Counted from the first letter of the stretch, positions 12,101 through 21,620 are shown. The stretch: 64,000 bases of DNA from Anadara kagoshimensis (GCA_021292105.1 CM037867.1:42299843-42363842), one strand, 5' to 3'. Notes: generated by a model from the sequence alone, not told the origin. A program made the numbers and translations.

Positions 12101-12802
12101 GTATTTACCACTTGTTTTAGAAATAATGAACCCGAAAAGGCTCTTTTAAATGTAAACAATAAATTATTATTTTTTTGTATTTTCAGGTCAGGATACTAAA
12201 AACCCAGTAAGTACAAATCTTTATTTTAAAACCTTTAAGGTCAGTCGCTACACTTGAACATTCTTAAATAGGTTTATGATCAGTGCAATGTGTTGCCATA
12301 CAAAACATTATCAGAGATAAGCCCGAAGTAATTCTTCTTCTTCTTCTTTTGAGAAAACATAGGCCATTTTAATTTATTTTCCTTTTTTAAAATTATAGTT
12401 TTTTTTACCTTATTTTAAACTTTGTTACATTTGTTAATGTTATATGTTCTTTATTGAACTGTTTATTACATGCCAAATTCCATATTTTTTAACATAAGTG
12501 GTTCGTTTAGTTTTGCTTAGTGTTTTTATCTGATATTTAGGTAGGTTTTTGTGGATAGGATAGACGCTTAAGAAAGAAAAAAATCTGGTGCAACCCAATT
12601 AACAAATCCGCAAACTACTCGGAATTTGATAATTTGAAAACCCTCATCAATGCAACAAACTAGCTACAAACATAGGAGGGCCACTTATGTTCATATAATG
12701 ATGAATTCCATATAGCAGTCTTTTCAAAATCTATATCTGTAATTTCAGTTCCAGATAAAAAGACCAGTGACAGAATATTCACCTAACCCTGTGTATTTTT
12801 GA
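1..12802 (+). CDS. Gene A: transmembrane mucin, 5' partial, five exons in window
   Basis: The spliced model has exons 1..9175, 9833..9974, 10929..11077, 12187..12206 and 12749..12802. All junctions are GT-AG and the phases join without a break (1, 2, 1, 0). The product is a type-I-like membrane mucin: about 3058 residues of Thr-rich extracellular repeat, a single membrane helix, an Arg-rich stop-transfer (RRRRRD), and a tail of roughly 90 residues ending in EYSPNPVYF. The start and signal peptide lie upstream of the window, because exon 1 is open from base 1. Membrane mucins of this layout carry dense O-glycans on Thr/Ser and sit on epithelial surfaces; that role is inferred from composition. 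The membrane and tail part is paralogous to gene B on the opposite strand. No SEA or EGF module is visible here. A donor-like GTAAGT after the stop (12812) suggests an intron in the 3' UTR. I cannot assign a named orthologue. Confidence 0.85.
107..1630 (+). repeat. Coding 21-bp repeat, TTSDSTA type
   Basis: About 70 units of 21 bp, typically ACA ACC AGT GAT TCA ACT GCA (TTSDSTA). Variants include TTSDVAT at both ends and inserts reading SDSTATTTSGVTT. Most differences between units are single bases. Every unit supplies four to five potential O-glycosylation sites and one Asp. Confidence 0.85.
1630..8700 (+). repeat. Coding 21-bp repeat, TTTTEAA type
   Basis: About 330 units of 21 bp, consensus ACA ACT ACA ACT GAA GCT GCT (TTTTEAA). 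The two positions after Glu vary between a few classes: AA, VP (GTACCT), AP (GCACCT), AV/VT and, in one block at about 4321-4510, DAA written GACGCGGCA or GACGCGGCG. Thr codons vary freely between ACA, ACT and ACC. Local higher-order repeats are present, for example an 84-bp unit at 4744-5248 and a run of VP-type units at about 7070-7440. Units of 18 or 24 bp occur rarely and always keep the frame. Confidence 0.88.
8820..9175 (+). CDS. Membrane-proximal end of the mucin exon
   Basis: The heptad pattern decays here into mixed TTTDAATTTDNVTT segments. The unit ACAACTGATGCTGCTACAAC followed by TGACAATGTTAC recurs about five times at 8915-9080. After that come 90 bp without repeats ending in the splice donor. 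DNVTT contains N-glycosylation sequons (N-V-T), which the main array lacks. This is the juxtamembrane stem; no SEA cleavage module is recognisable in it. Confidence 0.75.
9176..9832 (+). other. Gene A intron 1 with a dispersed-repeat fragment
   Basis: The intron runs from GTAAAT to TTGTTTTAG. Positions 9277-9395 hold a 5'-truncated copy of a dispersed repeat also found at 11710-11910 and 26468-26672; its shared core is CCGTCTAGTGCTGTAAAATT. The rest is AT-rich and shows no gene or regulatory motif that I recognise. Confidence 0.7.
9833..9974 (+). CDS. Gene A transmembrane exon
   Basis: A 142-bp exon flanked by TTTTAG and GTAAGG, joined to exon 1 as G|CT (Ala). It encodes APLSLPEIIALGVCIPLIF, continuing LITLLCAILCICC, then RRRRRDSKYLDDESD. 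The hydrophobic stretch is about 24 residues and is bounded on the cytoplasmic side by two Cys (possible palmitoylation sites) and five Arg. The IxLGVxIPL core matches the membrane exon of gene B (GLGVGIPLAF), and the exon ends with the same split Arg codon after an acidic (D/E)xxD run. This alignment is the main evidence that the two genes are paralogues. Confidence 0.9.
10820..10987 (+). repeat. 84-bp tandem duplication of an intron-exon junction
   Basis: Positions about 10820-10903 and 10904-10987 are a tandem pair. Each contains the same polypyrimidine tract, the acceptor ATTTACAG, and the first codons of the exon (ESAGDYVFTSAV). The two acceptors (exon starts 10845 and 10929) are exactly 84 bp apart, so both are in frame. 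Using the first adds 28 residues, including the Phe-rich LPKFTFFFTFFIFIYR. Confidence 0.9.
10929..11077 (+). CDS. Gene A cytoplasmic tail exon 1
   Basis: A 149-bp exon, acceptor ATTTACAG and donor G|GTAAAT. It encodes R-ESAGDYVFTSAVMPKF, then VSLPYLQYYTPVAWDSVSVE, then SDETNDERGNKKRG. The equivalent gene B exon encodes THDHEGFFTSGITPKF, then a YYSP..WD motif and SDDTN, so FTS-PKF-YYxP-WD-SDxTN is conserved. The start at 10929 rather than 10845 is chosen because it gives the same spacing as gene B. The function of the tail is unknown; it is rich in acidic residues and Tyr. Confidence 0.85.
11084..11430 (-). mobile_element. tRNA-derived SINE in gene A intron 3
   Basis: Read on the minus strand, a tRNA-like head has an A box TAGCTCAAGTGG (11395-11406) and a B box GGTTTAAATCC (11353-11363). 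A body of about 230 bp follows, ending in a simple-repeat tail (TCAA)n at 11084-11108. The body includes a core (GTCCCAGTCAAGAATATTTC on the + strand) that recurs at about 16545, 25310 and 31385. The degenerate B box and the attached body and tail argue against a working tRNA gene. Confidence 0.75.
11575..11690 (+). mobile_element. tRNA-like element (SINE head, Leu/Ser type)
   Basis: A box TGACTGAGTGG at 11586-11596 and an exact B box GGTTCGAATCC at 11647-11657, with a long segment between them as in class II tRNAs. The ends do not form a clean acceptor stem and the sequence runs on into the dispersed repeat at 11710, so this is most likely the head of a SINE, not a tRNA gene. Confidence 0.6.
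11710..11910 (+). repeat. Dispersed repeat with CCGTCTAGTGCTGTAAAATT core
   Basis: This nearly matches 26468-26672 along its length (GGTATAC start, TTTGGTAAAATATATTTTGG, TTTTGGTCCAAGCACTACTG, CCGTCTAGTGCTGTAAAATT) and matches the truncated copy at 9277-9395. Its 3' half resembles, from memory, a motif that is very common in molluscan SINEs. It follows directly on the tRNA-like head at 11575, so the two may be one element. Confidence 0.65.
12187..12206 (+). CDS. Gene A 20-bp micro-exon (GQDTKNP)
   Basis: Between TATTTTCAG and GTAAGT lie 20 bases that join the preceding G to read GGT CAG GAT ACT AAA AAC CCA. The phase (2 bases in, codon complete out) is the same as that of the 71-bp exon of gene B at 32906-32976, which occupies the same position. 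It therefore replaces VYDNGAMSNFSWDFMYQYVD in the paralogue. The call rests on splice sites and phase only. Confidence 0.65.
12749..12802 (+). CDS. Gene A last coding exon, ends NPVYF-stop
   Basis: The acceptor AATTTCAG is followed by FQIKRPVTEYSPNPVYF and TGA (12800-12802). Gene B has YKIKRPTPEYEPNPVYTS in the matching exon. The conserved NPVY is an NPxY motif. In other membrane proteins NPxY is bound by PTB domains and acts in clathrin-mediated uptake; applying that here is inference. A good donor (CTG|GTAAGT) follows the stop at 12812. Confidence 0.85.
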   Translation, partial: FQIKRPVTEYSPNPVYF

Positions 12803-12811
12803 CATGTTCTG

Positions 12812-13184
12812 GTAAGTTGATATACAGTCAGTGAATGCAGTTTTTTATCGACCGAGTTGAGATTATTGTCAATTATATCGAAGCGTCACCAGCTATAATA
12901 TTGTTTAGGTGATGGATATCTATAACCTGAACATTAGAAAAAATGAATCATGTGTAACAGGGATCCACACTATATGCTTAGCAATAGAATGATCACGAAT
13001 ATCACGGTCAATCCAGGTTGGGATCCAACCCTCGGCACCACATATTATATATATATTGCAAGTCATTGTTCGGAACTTAAGTTTCTTTCAAATTGTAATC
13101 GACGACCAAAAAATTGCACACAACAACAAAGGAAGAACAGACAAAACAATAAACACAACATTTATATAAAACAAACTATGGAAT
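12812..13184. other. Start of intergenic region or 3' UTR of gene A
   Basis: No convincing coding exon is visible. A polyadenylation signal for gene A cannot be placed with confidence; AATAAA-like strings occur at about 13149 and about 13728. Confidence 0.4.
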
Positions 13185-13217
13185 GGAATTAAAGAAGGTC
13201 CATGTTTAAATCACAAT

Positions 13218-13253
<36 letters not shown>

Positions 13254-13370
13254 GAAGAAAAAACTTTGAGAACTGGCAAGTAAGCAAAGCGCGTGAACTT
13301 CACAACCGGTTGAGACCGGTGCTTCTAAATAGTAAGTTTAGCTAGCTACACCCGCCACATGTGAAATATT
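13185..13370 (+). repeat. Dispersed family P copy with internal poly(A)
   Basis: CCATGTTTAAATCACAATC leads into an A run at 13219-13252, then AAACTTTGAGAACTGGCAAG, a GTGAACTTC segment, ACCGGTGCTTC, and TAGCTAGCTACACCCGCCAC. The same order of motifs occurs at 21480-21620 and 61120-61320 (+), about 48030-48150 (+) and 25740-25900 (-). The family encodes nothing visible. Confidence 0.65.
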
Positions 13371-13894
13371 TAAACATTTTTACAACAATTATTACAAAAA
13401 TATTGAAGAACTCTAAAATTATTTATTTATATTATTATTTAATTTTTTTTTATTCAACTTTTAGCTATTTAGCTTGGTGACCATATCCAGTATTATTATC
13501 CATAGCAACGGTCGCGTGCCTGTGACTCGGTCTGTGTTCCTCTGAATCAATGAAGCGGAAATTTTTGACAATGGCTGGCCATATGGATGACATAAATTGA
13601 GGAAAAAGAAACCAATAGTCTGCCGGATTCGAGTACATTTAAAACGTGGTGTTAGCAGAGGAACAAGCTAAGATTCAGCTGACGGGATGGTTCAGATATA
13701 CATTGTATTCTGTCTGTGTTTCGTAAAGAAAATAAACTCTTGCACTCCTATGGAGAATTAAATATTTTAACTTATATATATAATTTGGTGCTCTGTGAAA
13801 ACCTGTTACCTCATTCAGTGTCTTTCGTAATGTAGGATCAGTAGATGCAAATAGGGCATAAATGTACTTCCATCACGCCACAGCTTTGATTCAT
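13371..13894. other. Intergenic, no feature recognised
   Basis: AT-rich, with short low-complexity stretches around 13400-13460. I see no open frame with splice support, RNA gene or clear repeat. Confidence 0.5.
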
Positions 13895-14280
13895 TATATG
13901 TGATGTACGTCATGTCACTACACAGGATGTATGCGGTGTACGACTTTTCGTCACAATACAGAATGTACGTCTTCAAAATATTTGGTGCAATACTTCACAA
14001 TATGTGGTGTACGTCTTTACTTCATTTTGTATGTGGTGCACGTTTAAAATTATTATATGTGGGGTACGTCTTTACTGTATGTGGTGTAAGTGTAACTGGT
14101 GCCACTAGAATCATTGATTCACTATGTGTGGTGTACGTCTTCACAATATGGGTGTACGTCTTTACTGTATGTGGTGTAACTAATGCCGCTACTAGAAACA
14201 TTGATTCACTGTGTTTATTATATGTGGTGTACGTCTTTACTGTATGTGGTGCAAGTGTAACTGATGCCACTACTAAAATA
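13895..14280 (+). repeat. Degenerate tandem repeat, TATGTGGTGTACGTCTTTAC
   Basis: The motif TATGTGGTGTACGTCTTTAC recurs about ten times at irregular spacing. A longer unit holding GTAACTGATGCCACTA..ATTGATTCACT occurs three times (about 14090, 14180, 14255). The long open frame through it is a product of the repeat. Confidence 0.7.
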
Positions 14281-14340
14281 ATTGAATCACTATTTATGTA
14301 TGAAGGTTATGTTTGTGGTCTGAATAAAGTATACAGTACA

Positions 14341-14484
14341 TACCTGTCCAAAGTTTAACACTTATGTAACTAATTAGTGCTGAATCGGCACACCATCTCT
14401 GTCACTAGTTATCCATATTTCGACTACTCTGCTGTTAAGTTTCGACTCCCTTTCGACAGCTCAGTGTTAAACTTTCGACAGGTC
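14341..14484. mobile_element. Small TIR element (family M1, copy 1)
   Basis: Left end ACCTGTCCAAAGTTTAACAC and right end GCTCAGTGTTAAACTTTCGACAGGT are inverted copies of each other. The interior, about 100 bp, is non-coding. A second copy with the same ends lies at about 19601-19770. Size and structure fit a MITE. Confidence 0.65.
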
Positions 14485-15189
14485 GACAGGTAAATTCGTT
14501 TATCATTTGATATGTAAACGTCATAATGTAGTGACAGTGTTGAGGTGTCTTTCATGAGACTATGCATGAACATAACTAAGTATAGGTTTAGTAATACTCA
14601 CATATACAGCTAATGAAAGTTGTCTCACAGCATTATATTCACTAGCTTTCATACTCTCATGAATAGCATTAGAGAACTGACCCTTGAACCGTACGTGGTG
14701 GATAAAAAAAATAGAAAATGTTGTTTTTATACATGTTTTATTGGAAATTGATTTACGTACCTATATATTGCTATGGTTACAATGTCTAAATATTTGTGGT
14801 TATTGATGTGACAATCCGATTCTAAGCATTAAAAAGAACGTTTAGGAATATCGTGTGTGTATGTGCGCGCGCGCGCGTGTGTGTGTTATTTTGACATAGA
14901 AATCCAAGATTAATTATGACATTTGTGTGTTAATATCGTTATATATATATAGGGGTTATTTTAAAATATACCCATGGTGCTGCTGCTATTTTGTTATTTT
15001 AAATTTTATACTGTGGTTCAGAGTTACTCTGTACACGTGAATCAGTCATTTTTTGTGCAATAAATAAAATTAAAACAATGTATAATCGTTTTTTATTTAC
15101 TTTTCTTTACTTGCATGTAGTTTTTTAATGTGTTAATATATACATGTCCAATGTACGTGTATTCAATGTTCTTTTTAGACCAGTCACTG
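14485..15189. other. Intergenic with a GT/GC dinucleotide tract
   Basis: A (GT)n(GC)n tract of about 35 bp lies at 14850-14885. Otherwise the stretch is AT-rich with nothing recognised. Confidence 0.5.
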
Positions 15190-16460
15190 TACTCAGAGCA
15201 TTGTATAGTTATCTCAGTCAGGCATGTCACAATCGAGAGTTTTACAGGTTGTGGCACAATAGGTTTGTTAAAGTCAGATGTTCCCTGGTGTGTCAAAGTC
15301 AGGTTCACAAGAGTCAGAGGTGTCATTTAAGATGTGTTGAAGACAGGGTGTTGCATTAATATGTGTCACACATAGGCGTAGGAGCAGGGGGCCAGCGGGG
15401 GCCAGCGGGGGCCGGCCCCCCCCCCCCCCCCAATGTCAGAGAAGGGGGGGGGCCAGGCCCCCGCAATATATTGTGTGAAATTTTGTATTATGCTAAAAAA
15501 GAAAGAAAGAAAGAAAGAAAGAAAAAAAACAAGTGCTTTAACAGGAATGTCCATCTGGTAACCAATCAATTACCAATTTCATCATTATACTTGTAAAAGG
15601 GCGTCAAAATTTTCCGGGGTACCCCATATCCAGTGGCGGATTCAGCGGGGTGCGTAGGGGGAATACGTACCCCCATCCCCTTTATGTCGCTAATAAGTAC
15701 ATATTGTTTAGCTCAGATTGCACCAGAATGCAGGATTTTTGCGCCACTTTTTCAAATTTTTCCGGGGAGCATGCCCCCGAACCCCCCTAGAAGGTTCGAG
15801 CCTTAAAATCTCACATTATACGCCCCCTTTCTAAAATTCTGGATCAGCCTCTGATATCCATCTCCAAATGAGAGGGTAATTATGGAACGTGTGTCATATC
15901 GTTATTTTATATAATCTTGCCGTGATATCACAGTATTTTTAACCTATCAAAACGATGCACAATACATTGAAAATGCGTCTAGACAGGACTTAGTTTTGAA
16001 AATTTTCCGGGGGAGGCCCCCCGAAACCCCCACCTATGCGAGGAGTTTAGCACCCCTCTCATATACTCTCCCCGCCTCGACATAAGACATAGCTTCGGTT
16101 TGGCCCCCCCCCCCCCAATATTAAAAACCCTCCTACGCCTATGTCACAGTGAGGTGTTTTACAATCAGGTGTTACACAGCTGTAGCCGAGTGTGTCGCAG
16201 TCAGTAACGTCACAATCAGATTGGAACATTAAGGTAGATCAGTCAGATGCGTGACACACACTCAGAGATGTTTTAGAAAGTGTGACACAGTCATTTGTGC
16301 GATGCGCTGCAGTGTGTCACAACCTGGTGTGTCACAGTCAACTATATTGCAGTCAGGTGTGTAGTTGTACATGTAAGGCGTGTCACAGTAGGATGTGTAA
16401 ATATCGGTCAACCCAGTCAATTGTGTCGCAGTCGGTATAATATCGCAATCAGACGTGTTA
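15190..16460 (+). repeat. Degenerate GTCACAGTCAGGTGT repeat split by an insertion
   Basis: Short units around GTGTCACAGTCAGGTGTGT recur at 15190-15360 and again at 16144-16460. The two halves belong to one array interrupted by the TIR element at 15371-16143. Confidence 0.65.
15371..16143. mobile_element. 773-bp TIR element, G/C-tract rich
   Basis: Left end CATAGGCGTAGGAG and right end CTCCTACGCCTATG are perfect inverted copies. The flanks on both sides read TCACA, a possible 5-bp target duplication, though the host repeat itself contains TCACA. The interior holds poly-C and poly-G runs, a (GAAA)n tract and two copies of a TTTTCCGGGG..CCCCCGAACCCCC motif. No transposase is visible, so the element is non-autonomous. 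Confidence 0.75.
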
Positions 16461-16514
16461 ATTTTCGCGAAGCTTTTTAAATTATTATAATGAGTTATTG
16501 ATGATGAATTTTAC

Positions 16515-17250
16515 ACGCATGAGTTAAGAGTTGAGTAATGGTGTTTAACGTCCCATTCAAAAATATTTCACTTATATCGAGACGTCACCAGCTATATATA
16601 AGGCAAAGGTGCAGAAATTTGCATTTACACATAGATTTATTGTTTAAAATAAGCAACGTACACCATGACATTTTGTAGAAGCCAACGACAATTGTGAATT
16701 GCTCTTTTGGCGTACGAAGTCCATATGCCGAAGTGGCCTTCCAATTGAAGACCGTAACATGGGCAAGGGTAACTGAACCCTGAACGCCTTGTGAATAAAA
16801 GTTAATAATGCCTTTACCATTAGGCAACCAGGGAAGCTGAACCTTAGACACCTTGTTGTAAAAGATATTTAGGCAACAGTAGCCCAGGAGCCCTGAACCA
16901 TAAGCGCCATGTAATTGAAGACTAATTAATGCCTCAACCACTAGGCAACCGTAGTCCAGGGGCAGATGATGGCTATTGTAAGCAATAGAACACCAACTGT
17001 ACAATACAAGACAGAAATCAGGAAATTAAAAAGTCAGAAATAGTATAAGAATTGAGAGAGCGCCCCGAAAGGGCGAGTGGTCACACATCCACCAAGGATA
17101 TAGTTAACCACCTTCCCGTTTGATATCGGAGACAATTCCGACATCTTAGCTATCCTCAATTACAAGAACGGCACGGGAAATGAAATTGATCAACACTGGG
17201 TAATGTTGTGTTATAACGATATCTGATATCACTTCATTGTGGCGTTGTTT
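16515..17250 (-). repeat. Duplicated segment with tRNA-like units, copy 1
   Basis: Positions 16850-17250 are nearly repeated at 18950-19290 (shared GATGGCTATTGTAAGCAATA, CACCAACTGTACAATACAAG, GAAAGGGCGAGTGGTCAC). At 16740-16960, two or three tRNA-like units lie on the minus strand with A-box-like TTGCCTAGTGGTTRAGGCAT. The core shared with the SINE at 11084 is at 16545-16590. Confidence 0.6.
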
Positions 17251-17670
17251 GGTAATTTATTTAAAATCAACTTTATAGATGCATGTTATATGTTATTTTT
17301 AATTTTAATACAAAGATAAAAAATATTTTATTTTTTTTGTATTAATTTTTCCACAGTCTGTTTTGACTCATTGGAATATTTATTAAAATACATTAAAATT
17401 TATTCTGAATTATGGTACTCCACGTAACTCTTCACTACCGCAAAATATTTTAATGAATGGTGAATACAGTTCCAGTTAGAAGACTTACCTGTAGGATAAT
17501 TACAGGTAAAACCAAGTTGACCTGGAGCAAGCCGACAAATAAAACTGGTACAAATTCTAAGAATTTTCACACGATGAGTGCGACACACACACACACACTG
17601 TTCTGCGTAAAAAAACACACACACCTAGATATTGCTCTGCGTAAACACACCCCTAGATATTGGTCTTCGT

Positions 17671-17726
<56 letters not shown>

Positions 17727-17860
17727 TGGTACTAGAAAATAATTTTTGGGTATTGGTATTTTAAGTCTGTTCATACAAGACTTTTTTTTTTTTTTAAATT
17801 TTACATGTAATAATGGAATACTCACGAAATAATTTTGATGTCGACAACACTTCTTATAGT
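17251..17860. other. Intergenic with CA microsatellites
   Basis: CA tracts lie at 17583-17600 and 17672-17724, and a T run of 13 at about 17782. The rest is AT-rich; 17280-17500 is partly repeated at 19330-19540, the continuation of the duplication noted at 16515. Confidence 0.65.
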
Positions 17861-17862
17861 CC

Positions 17863-17920
17863 TGTCATGTGCTACTTTTGAATTTTTATGAAATAATACA
17901 TTCAAAAGTAGCACATGACA
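17863..17920. mobile_element. 58-bp palindromic mini-element (family H), copy 1
   Basis: TGTCATGTGCTACTTTTGAA and its reverse complement flank a short AT centre. GTCC lies directly on both sides (17859-17862 and 17921-17924), a 4-bp target duplication. Copy 2 is at 23631-23689 in the opposite orientation, with GTAG on both sides. Confidence 0.8.
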
Positions 17921-17984
17921 GTCCTGTAATATTATAGCTATAACGATTTTTACACGCATCACATAGAGGAAAGAAGATGGTGGG

Positions 17985-18620
17985 CTAGTGTTTTACGTCA
18001 CATCAACACATTACTTAGTGCACAACTCCTAATCTGTGTTATACTCATTTTTCGGATTTACATTGAATACAGATAGTAGTACCATGGCAAACAGCAACTG
18101 CTAATTAATAAATTACTGATGGTATTGAATTTTAAATGTCCAAGTTTAGAGATTTATAACATAGTGGTTTGTTGTTTTACGTCACATCAACAATTCCACA
18201 GATATGACTGTTAATTACCATTAACGTTACTCCTAATCTGTGTTATACTCATTTTTCGGATTTACATTGAATACAGATAGTAGTACCATGGCAAACAGCA
18301 ACTGCTAATTAATAAATTACTGATGGTATTGAATTTTAAATGTCCAAGTTTAGAGATTTATAACATAGTGGTTTGTTGTTTTACGTCACATCAACAATTC
18401 CACAGATATGACTGTTAATTATCACTAACGTTCATGTGGTGAACAACTCCTAATCTGTGTTATACTCAATTTTTCGGATTTACATTGAATACTGATAGTG
18501 GTGCCATGGCAAACAGCAACTGCCAAATAATAAATAACTGATGATATTGAATTTTAAATGTTAAACAGTTCAGAGATTTAGAACATCAAGTTAAAGAGAA
18601 TGAATTGTTATTTTACGTCA
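17985..18620 (+). repeat. Tandem repeat, about 204-217 bp, three copies
   Basis: TAATCTGTGTTATACTCATT recurs at about 18030, 18234 and 18451, and GTTTTACGTCACATCAACA at about 17990, 18174 and 18378. The third copy has a 13-bp longer spacing and more substitutions. Confidence 0.8.
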
Positions 18621-18679
18621 CATTTCTTATCAGTTTACGTAACATTAACAATTACTTGGCTATGTTCTATGGTTTGCTT

Positions 18680-19560
18680 TGCGACGTCCACGACAAATGT
18701 GCATGGACATTTATTTTTAACAAAGTCGAACCCTGAACTATTGGTTCCTTTAACCACTTGTCAGCAGTAGCTCAGTGAAAGTGAACCCTGACCCATAGAT
18801 TCCCTGTACATGTGATTAACCACTAGGCAACGGTAGTACTGGGAAAGTTGAACCCTGGGAGCTTTGTAATAGCGCAACCACTAGGCAATTAGGCCCAGAG
18901 AAATTGAACCCTGAACCATAGTCACCTTGTGATTTAAGGCAGATGCCTTAACCACTAGATAAACCCCGGACCATAATATAAGCCGCCTTGTGATTTAAGG
19001 CAGATGCCTTAATCACTAGGCAACTGTAGCCCAGGGGCAGATGGTGGCTATTGTAAGCAATAGAACACCAACTGTACAATACAAGACAGAAATCAGAAAA
19101 GACAGAAATCAGAATTGTAAAAAGTTAGAAATAGTATTAGTATTGAGAGAGCGCCCCCGAAAGGGCGAGTGGTCACGAACCACCTTCCCGTCCGATATCG
19201 GATATTACTCCGACACCGTACACTATTCTTGTTAAAGAACAGAACGGGAATTAGAATAACTTAACATTGAGTAATGTTGGTTTATAACGATAACTGAAAT
19301 CATTTCATTGTGGTGTCTTTTAGTAATTCATTTAAAATAAACTTTGAAGATGCATGTTATATTTTATGTTTAATTTGATATAAAGATAAAAATTATTTTA
19401 ATTTTTTGGTATCAATATCTACAATAGTTCACTTTGACTTATGGCGATATTTAGTAAAATACAAATAAAATTATTCTTGGTTATGACATTCCACGTAACT
19501 CTTCATTCACTACCCCAAAAATATAATAATGAATGGTGAATACAGTTCGCAGTAGAAAAT
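18680..19560 (-). repeat. Cluster of tRNA-like units plus duplicated segment, copy 2
   Basis: Four or five degenerate units of about 75-80 bp lie in tandem at 18720-19040. On the minus strand each reads CTAGTGGTTAAGGCA...GGTTCAGGGTTCAAYTT, which resembles tRNA A and B boxes. Positions 19020-19290 then repeat the segment of 16960-17240. None of the units forms a complete cloverleaf that I can draw by eye. Confidence 0.6.
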
Positions 19561-19600
19561 ATGCACGACTTACCCGCAGGTCAAATCGCATACAGTACAG

Positions 19601-19770
19601 ACCTGTCTAAAGTTGAACACTAAGCTTAATTTTATTTCGACAACTTATGGGCGGCTGCTATCTATCTCTTGGGAGCTATTGTGGCAGCCAGTTACATATA
19701 TCTCTGCAATTCGACAGCCGAACTCCGATTCCTTTTCGTCAGCTCAGTGTTCAACTTTCGGTAAGACGGT
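19601..19770. mobile_element. Small TIR element (family M1, copy 2)
   Basis: Starts ACCTGTCTAAAGTTGAACAC and ends GCTCAGTGTTCAACTTTCGG. It matches the ends of 14341-14484, while the interiors have diverged. Confidence 0.6.
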
Positions 19771-21470
19771 TAATGTTGTTGCTAATGTACATGTATATTT
19801 AGACAAAACACGCCTGGACACACACACACACACACACACACCTGACTGTGACATACACACAACTGTTATGACATATCTAACTGCGACACACATATACCTA
19901 CGATTACACATCTGACTGTGACACACACACTTGATTGTTATACCGGTAACACAAACACACACACACATGACTGTTATGACACACACGACACGACTGTTGT
20001 CAACCACACGACACGACACACACCTTACTTTTATGACACATCTGTGGTACCTGAGGCAAGTTTGATGTACTGTTATATTGTTCATCATTCAGTTGCCATA
20101 TATGAAAATGTATTACCAAGTTAAGGCTGATGAACTGGTAAAAGGTAAAAAATCAAAACATCACAATCCTGACAATGTCTTGTCAACGACCACTCAGTTG
20201 CTAATTTTAATACAAAGGAATTTTGGTCTAAAGTTCGAAGTGTATTTCATCACCTTTAGGTTCATCATGTTCATATCCCCATTGGGCAGATACATAATAC
20301 GAAATAGATTGTCATTTGCTTGCTGAAGATTGGTAGTTTTGTCTTGGCGATCTGCCCCCATCACCTGTCTATAATGGTCACATAAGGGAACTATGTAAAG
20401 TGTTTTGATATAGAGGTTCAAATAAGATGAATAATGAGTAAAAGTAATTGGGATACAATGTTACCGGTCTTTAAAATCAGATGGTCACTATATAGAAGTG
20501 ACCTGGTTTAACTGTAGATGAATCAAAAAAGGGAAACTGCCAAAATACTTATTACTAGTTTACATTATGTCAGGTTTTCTGTACGCCAGTCCGTACTAAC
20601 AGCCCTATTCGGAAGTCAGAATGCTTCAAGAAGAAATAGCTTGCTAACAATGACTGTATAGGATCATTGAGTTAAGATTTATGCCTCAATCATTCACTTA
20701 TTTTGAGGCGGTCAGTTCCAGAAACATGAGAAAGATTGAAGAAACCAAAATGCCTAGAGAAAACAAAACTTACTTTATTTTTTTGCAATCCCAATGGCAA
20801 ATTTTCTCACACCAGGATCTGTTCCGATGAGATTCAAACTTACAACCTGATGAGATGAATTAACTTCATGCCTCAGAACGCAGCCTAATATGATAGCATT
20901 CGCCAACTAACGTATCCCGGAAAATTAGATGTGGAAAGTTTTACACAGGAAAGGAGTTGGTTAAATGTTGCTTAACGTCGCTTCAGCAATTTTTCTGATA
21001 TTCGCGACGAGAACTCTATGGATTAATCTATGAACAATTTCGTGTATGCATGTGATATGCGAGTGTGTTGTGTGGTCTGCCTTGTACGAGCGCGCACTCA
21101 GGGTGACTTTAACGTGCTAGCTCACGGAGTCAGTACGCCGCAGACAAAAGTATCACTCCCCCAGTCCATTATACCGATCAACAGCAAGGAAAATTCACTT
21201 TTTTTACATGCAGGAAAGAAGTGCATGTGCCTGATCCATACTCCACAATAAACAGTTGCACTATAGGCGCTACGTTTTGCGTGCACATCGGCCAACAGGC
21301 CACAAGTAGATATTTAACGCTGATCATAATCGCACAATGGTACACTCGTTTGTAGTTAAAATGACGTCATCCAAATTGGTCATTAATACCTGTGAAGTGC
21401 GATTTGTTGTAGATATGGATTTGAAGTCAGAGCTAGCTGTTCAACTGTCATATCCAGAAGGCAGCATAGC
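19771..21470. other. Intergenic: CA-rich tract, then unremarkable sequence
   Basis: Degenerate (AC)n and GACACACACACxTGA motifs fill 19818-20030. Positions 20760-20930 share TTTTCTCACACCAGGATCTG with the repeat at 39180-39240. The remainder has no feature that I can support. Confidence 0.5.
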
Positions 21471-21479
21471 CGAAACAAA

Positions 21480-21620
21480 CATAGTAATCCATGTCTAAAT
21501 CACAAAGTAAATCTTAGCAAAGTAAAAACTTTGAAACGGACAAATTAAGTTAAGTTAAATACGTGAACTTCCACCAGGGAAGTTAGACCGGGTGCTTTAA
21601 TAGTTGTACCACAGACACAC
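21480..21620 (+). repeat. Dispersed family P copy
   Basis: CATGTCTAAATCACAAAG, GTAAAAACTTTGAAACGGAC, TACGTGAACTTCCACCAGGG and GACCGGGTGCTT follow in the same order as in the other family P copies (13185, 48030, 61120; inverted at 25740). Confidence 0.65.
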
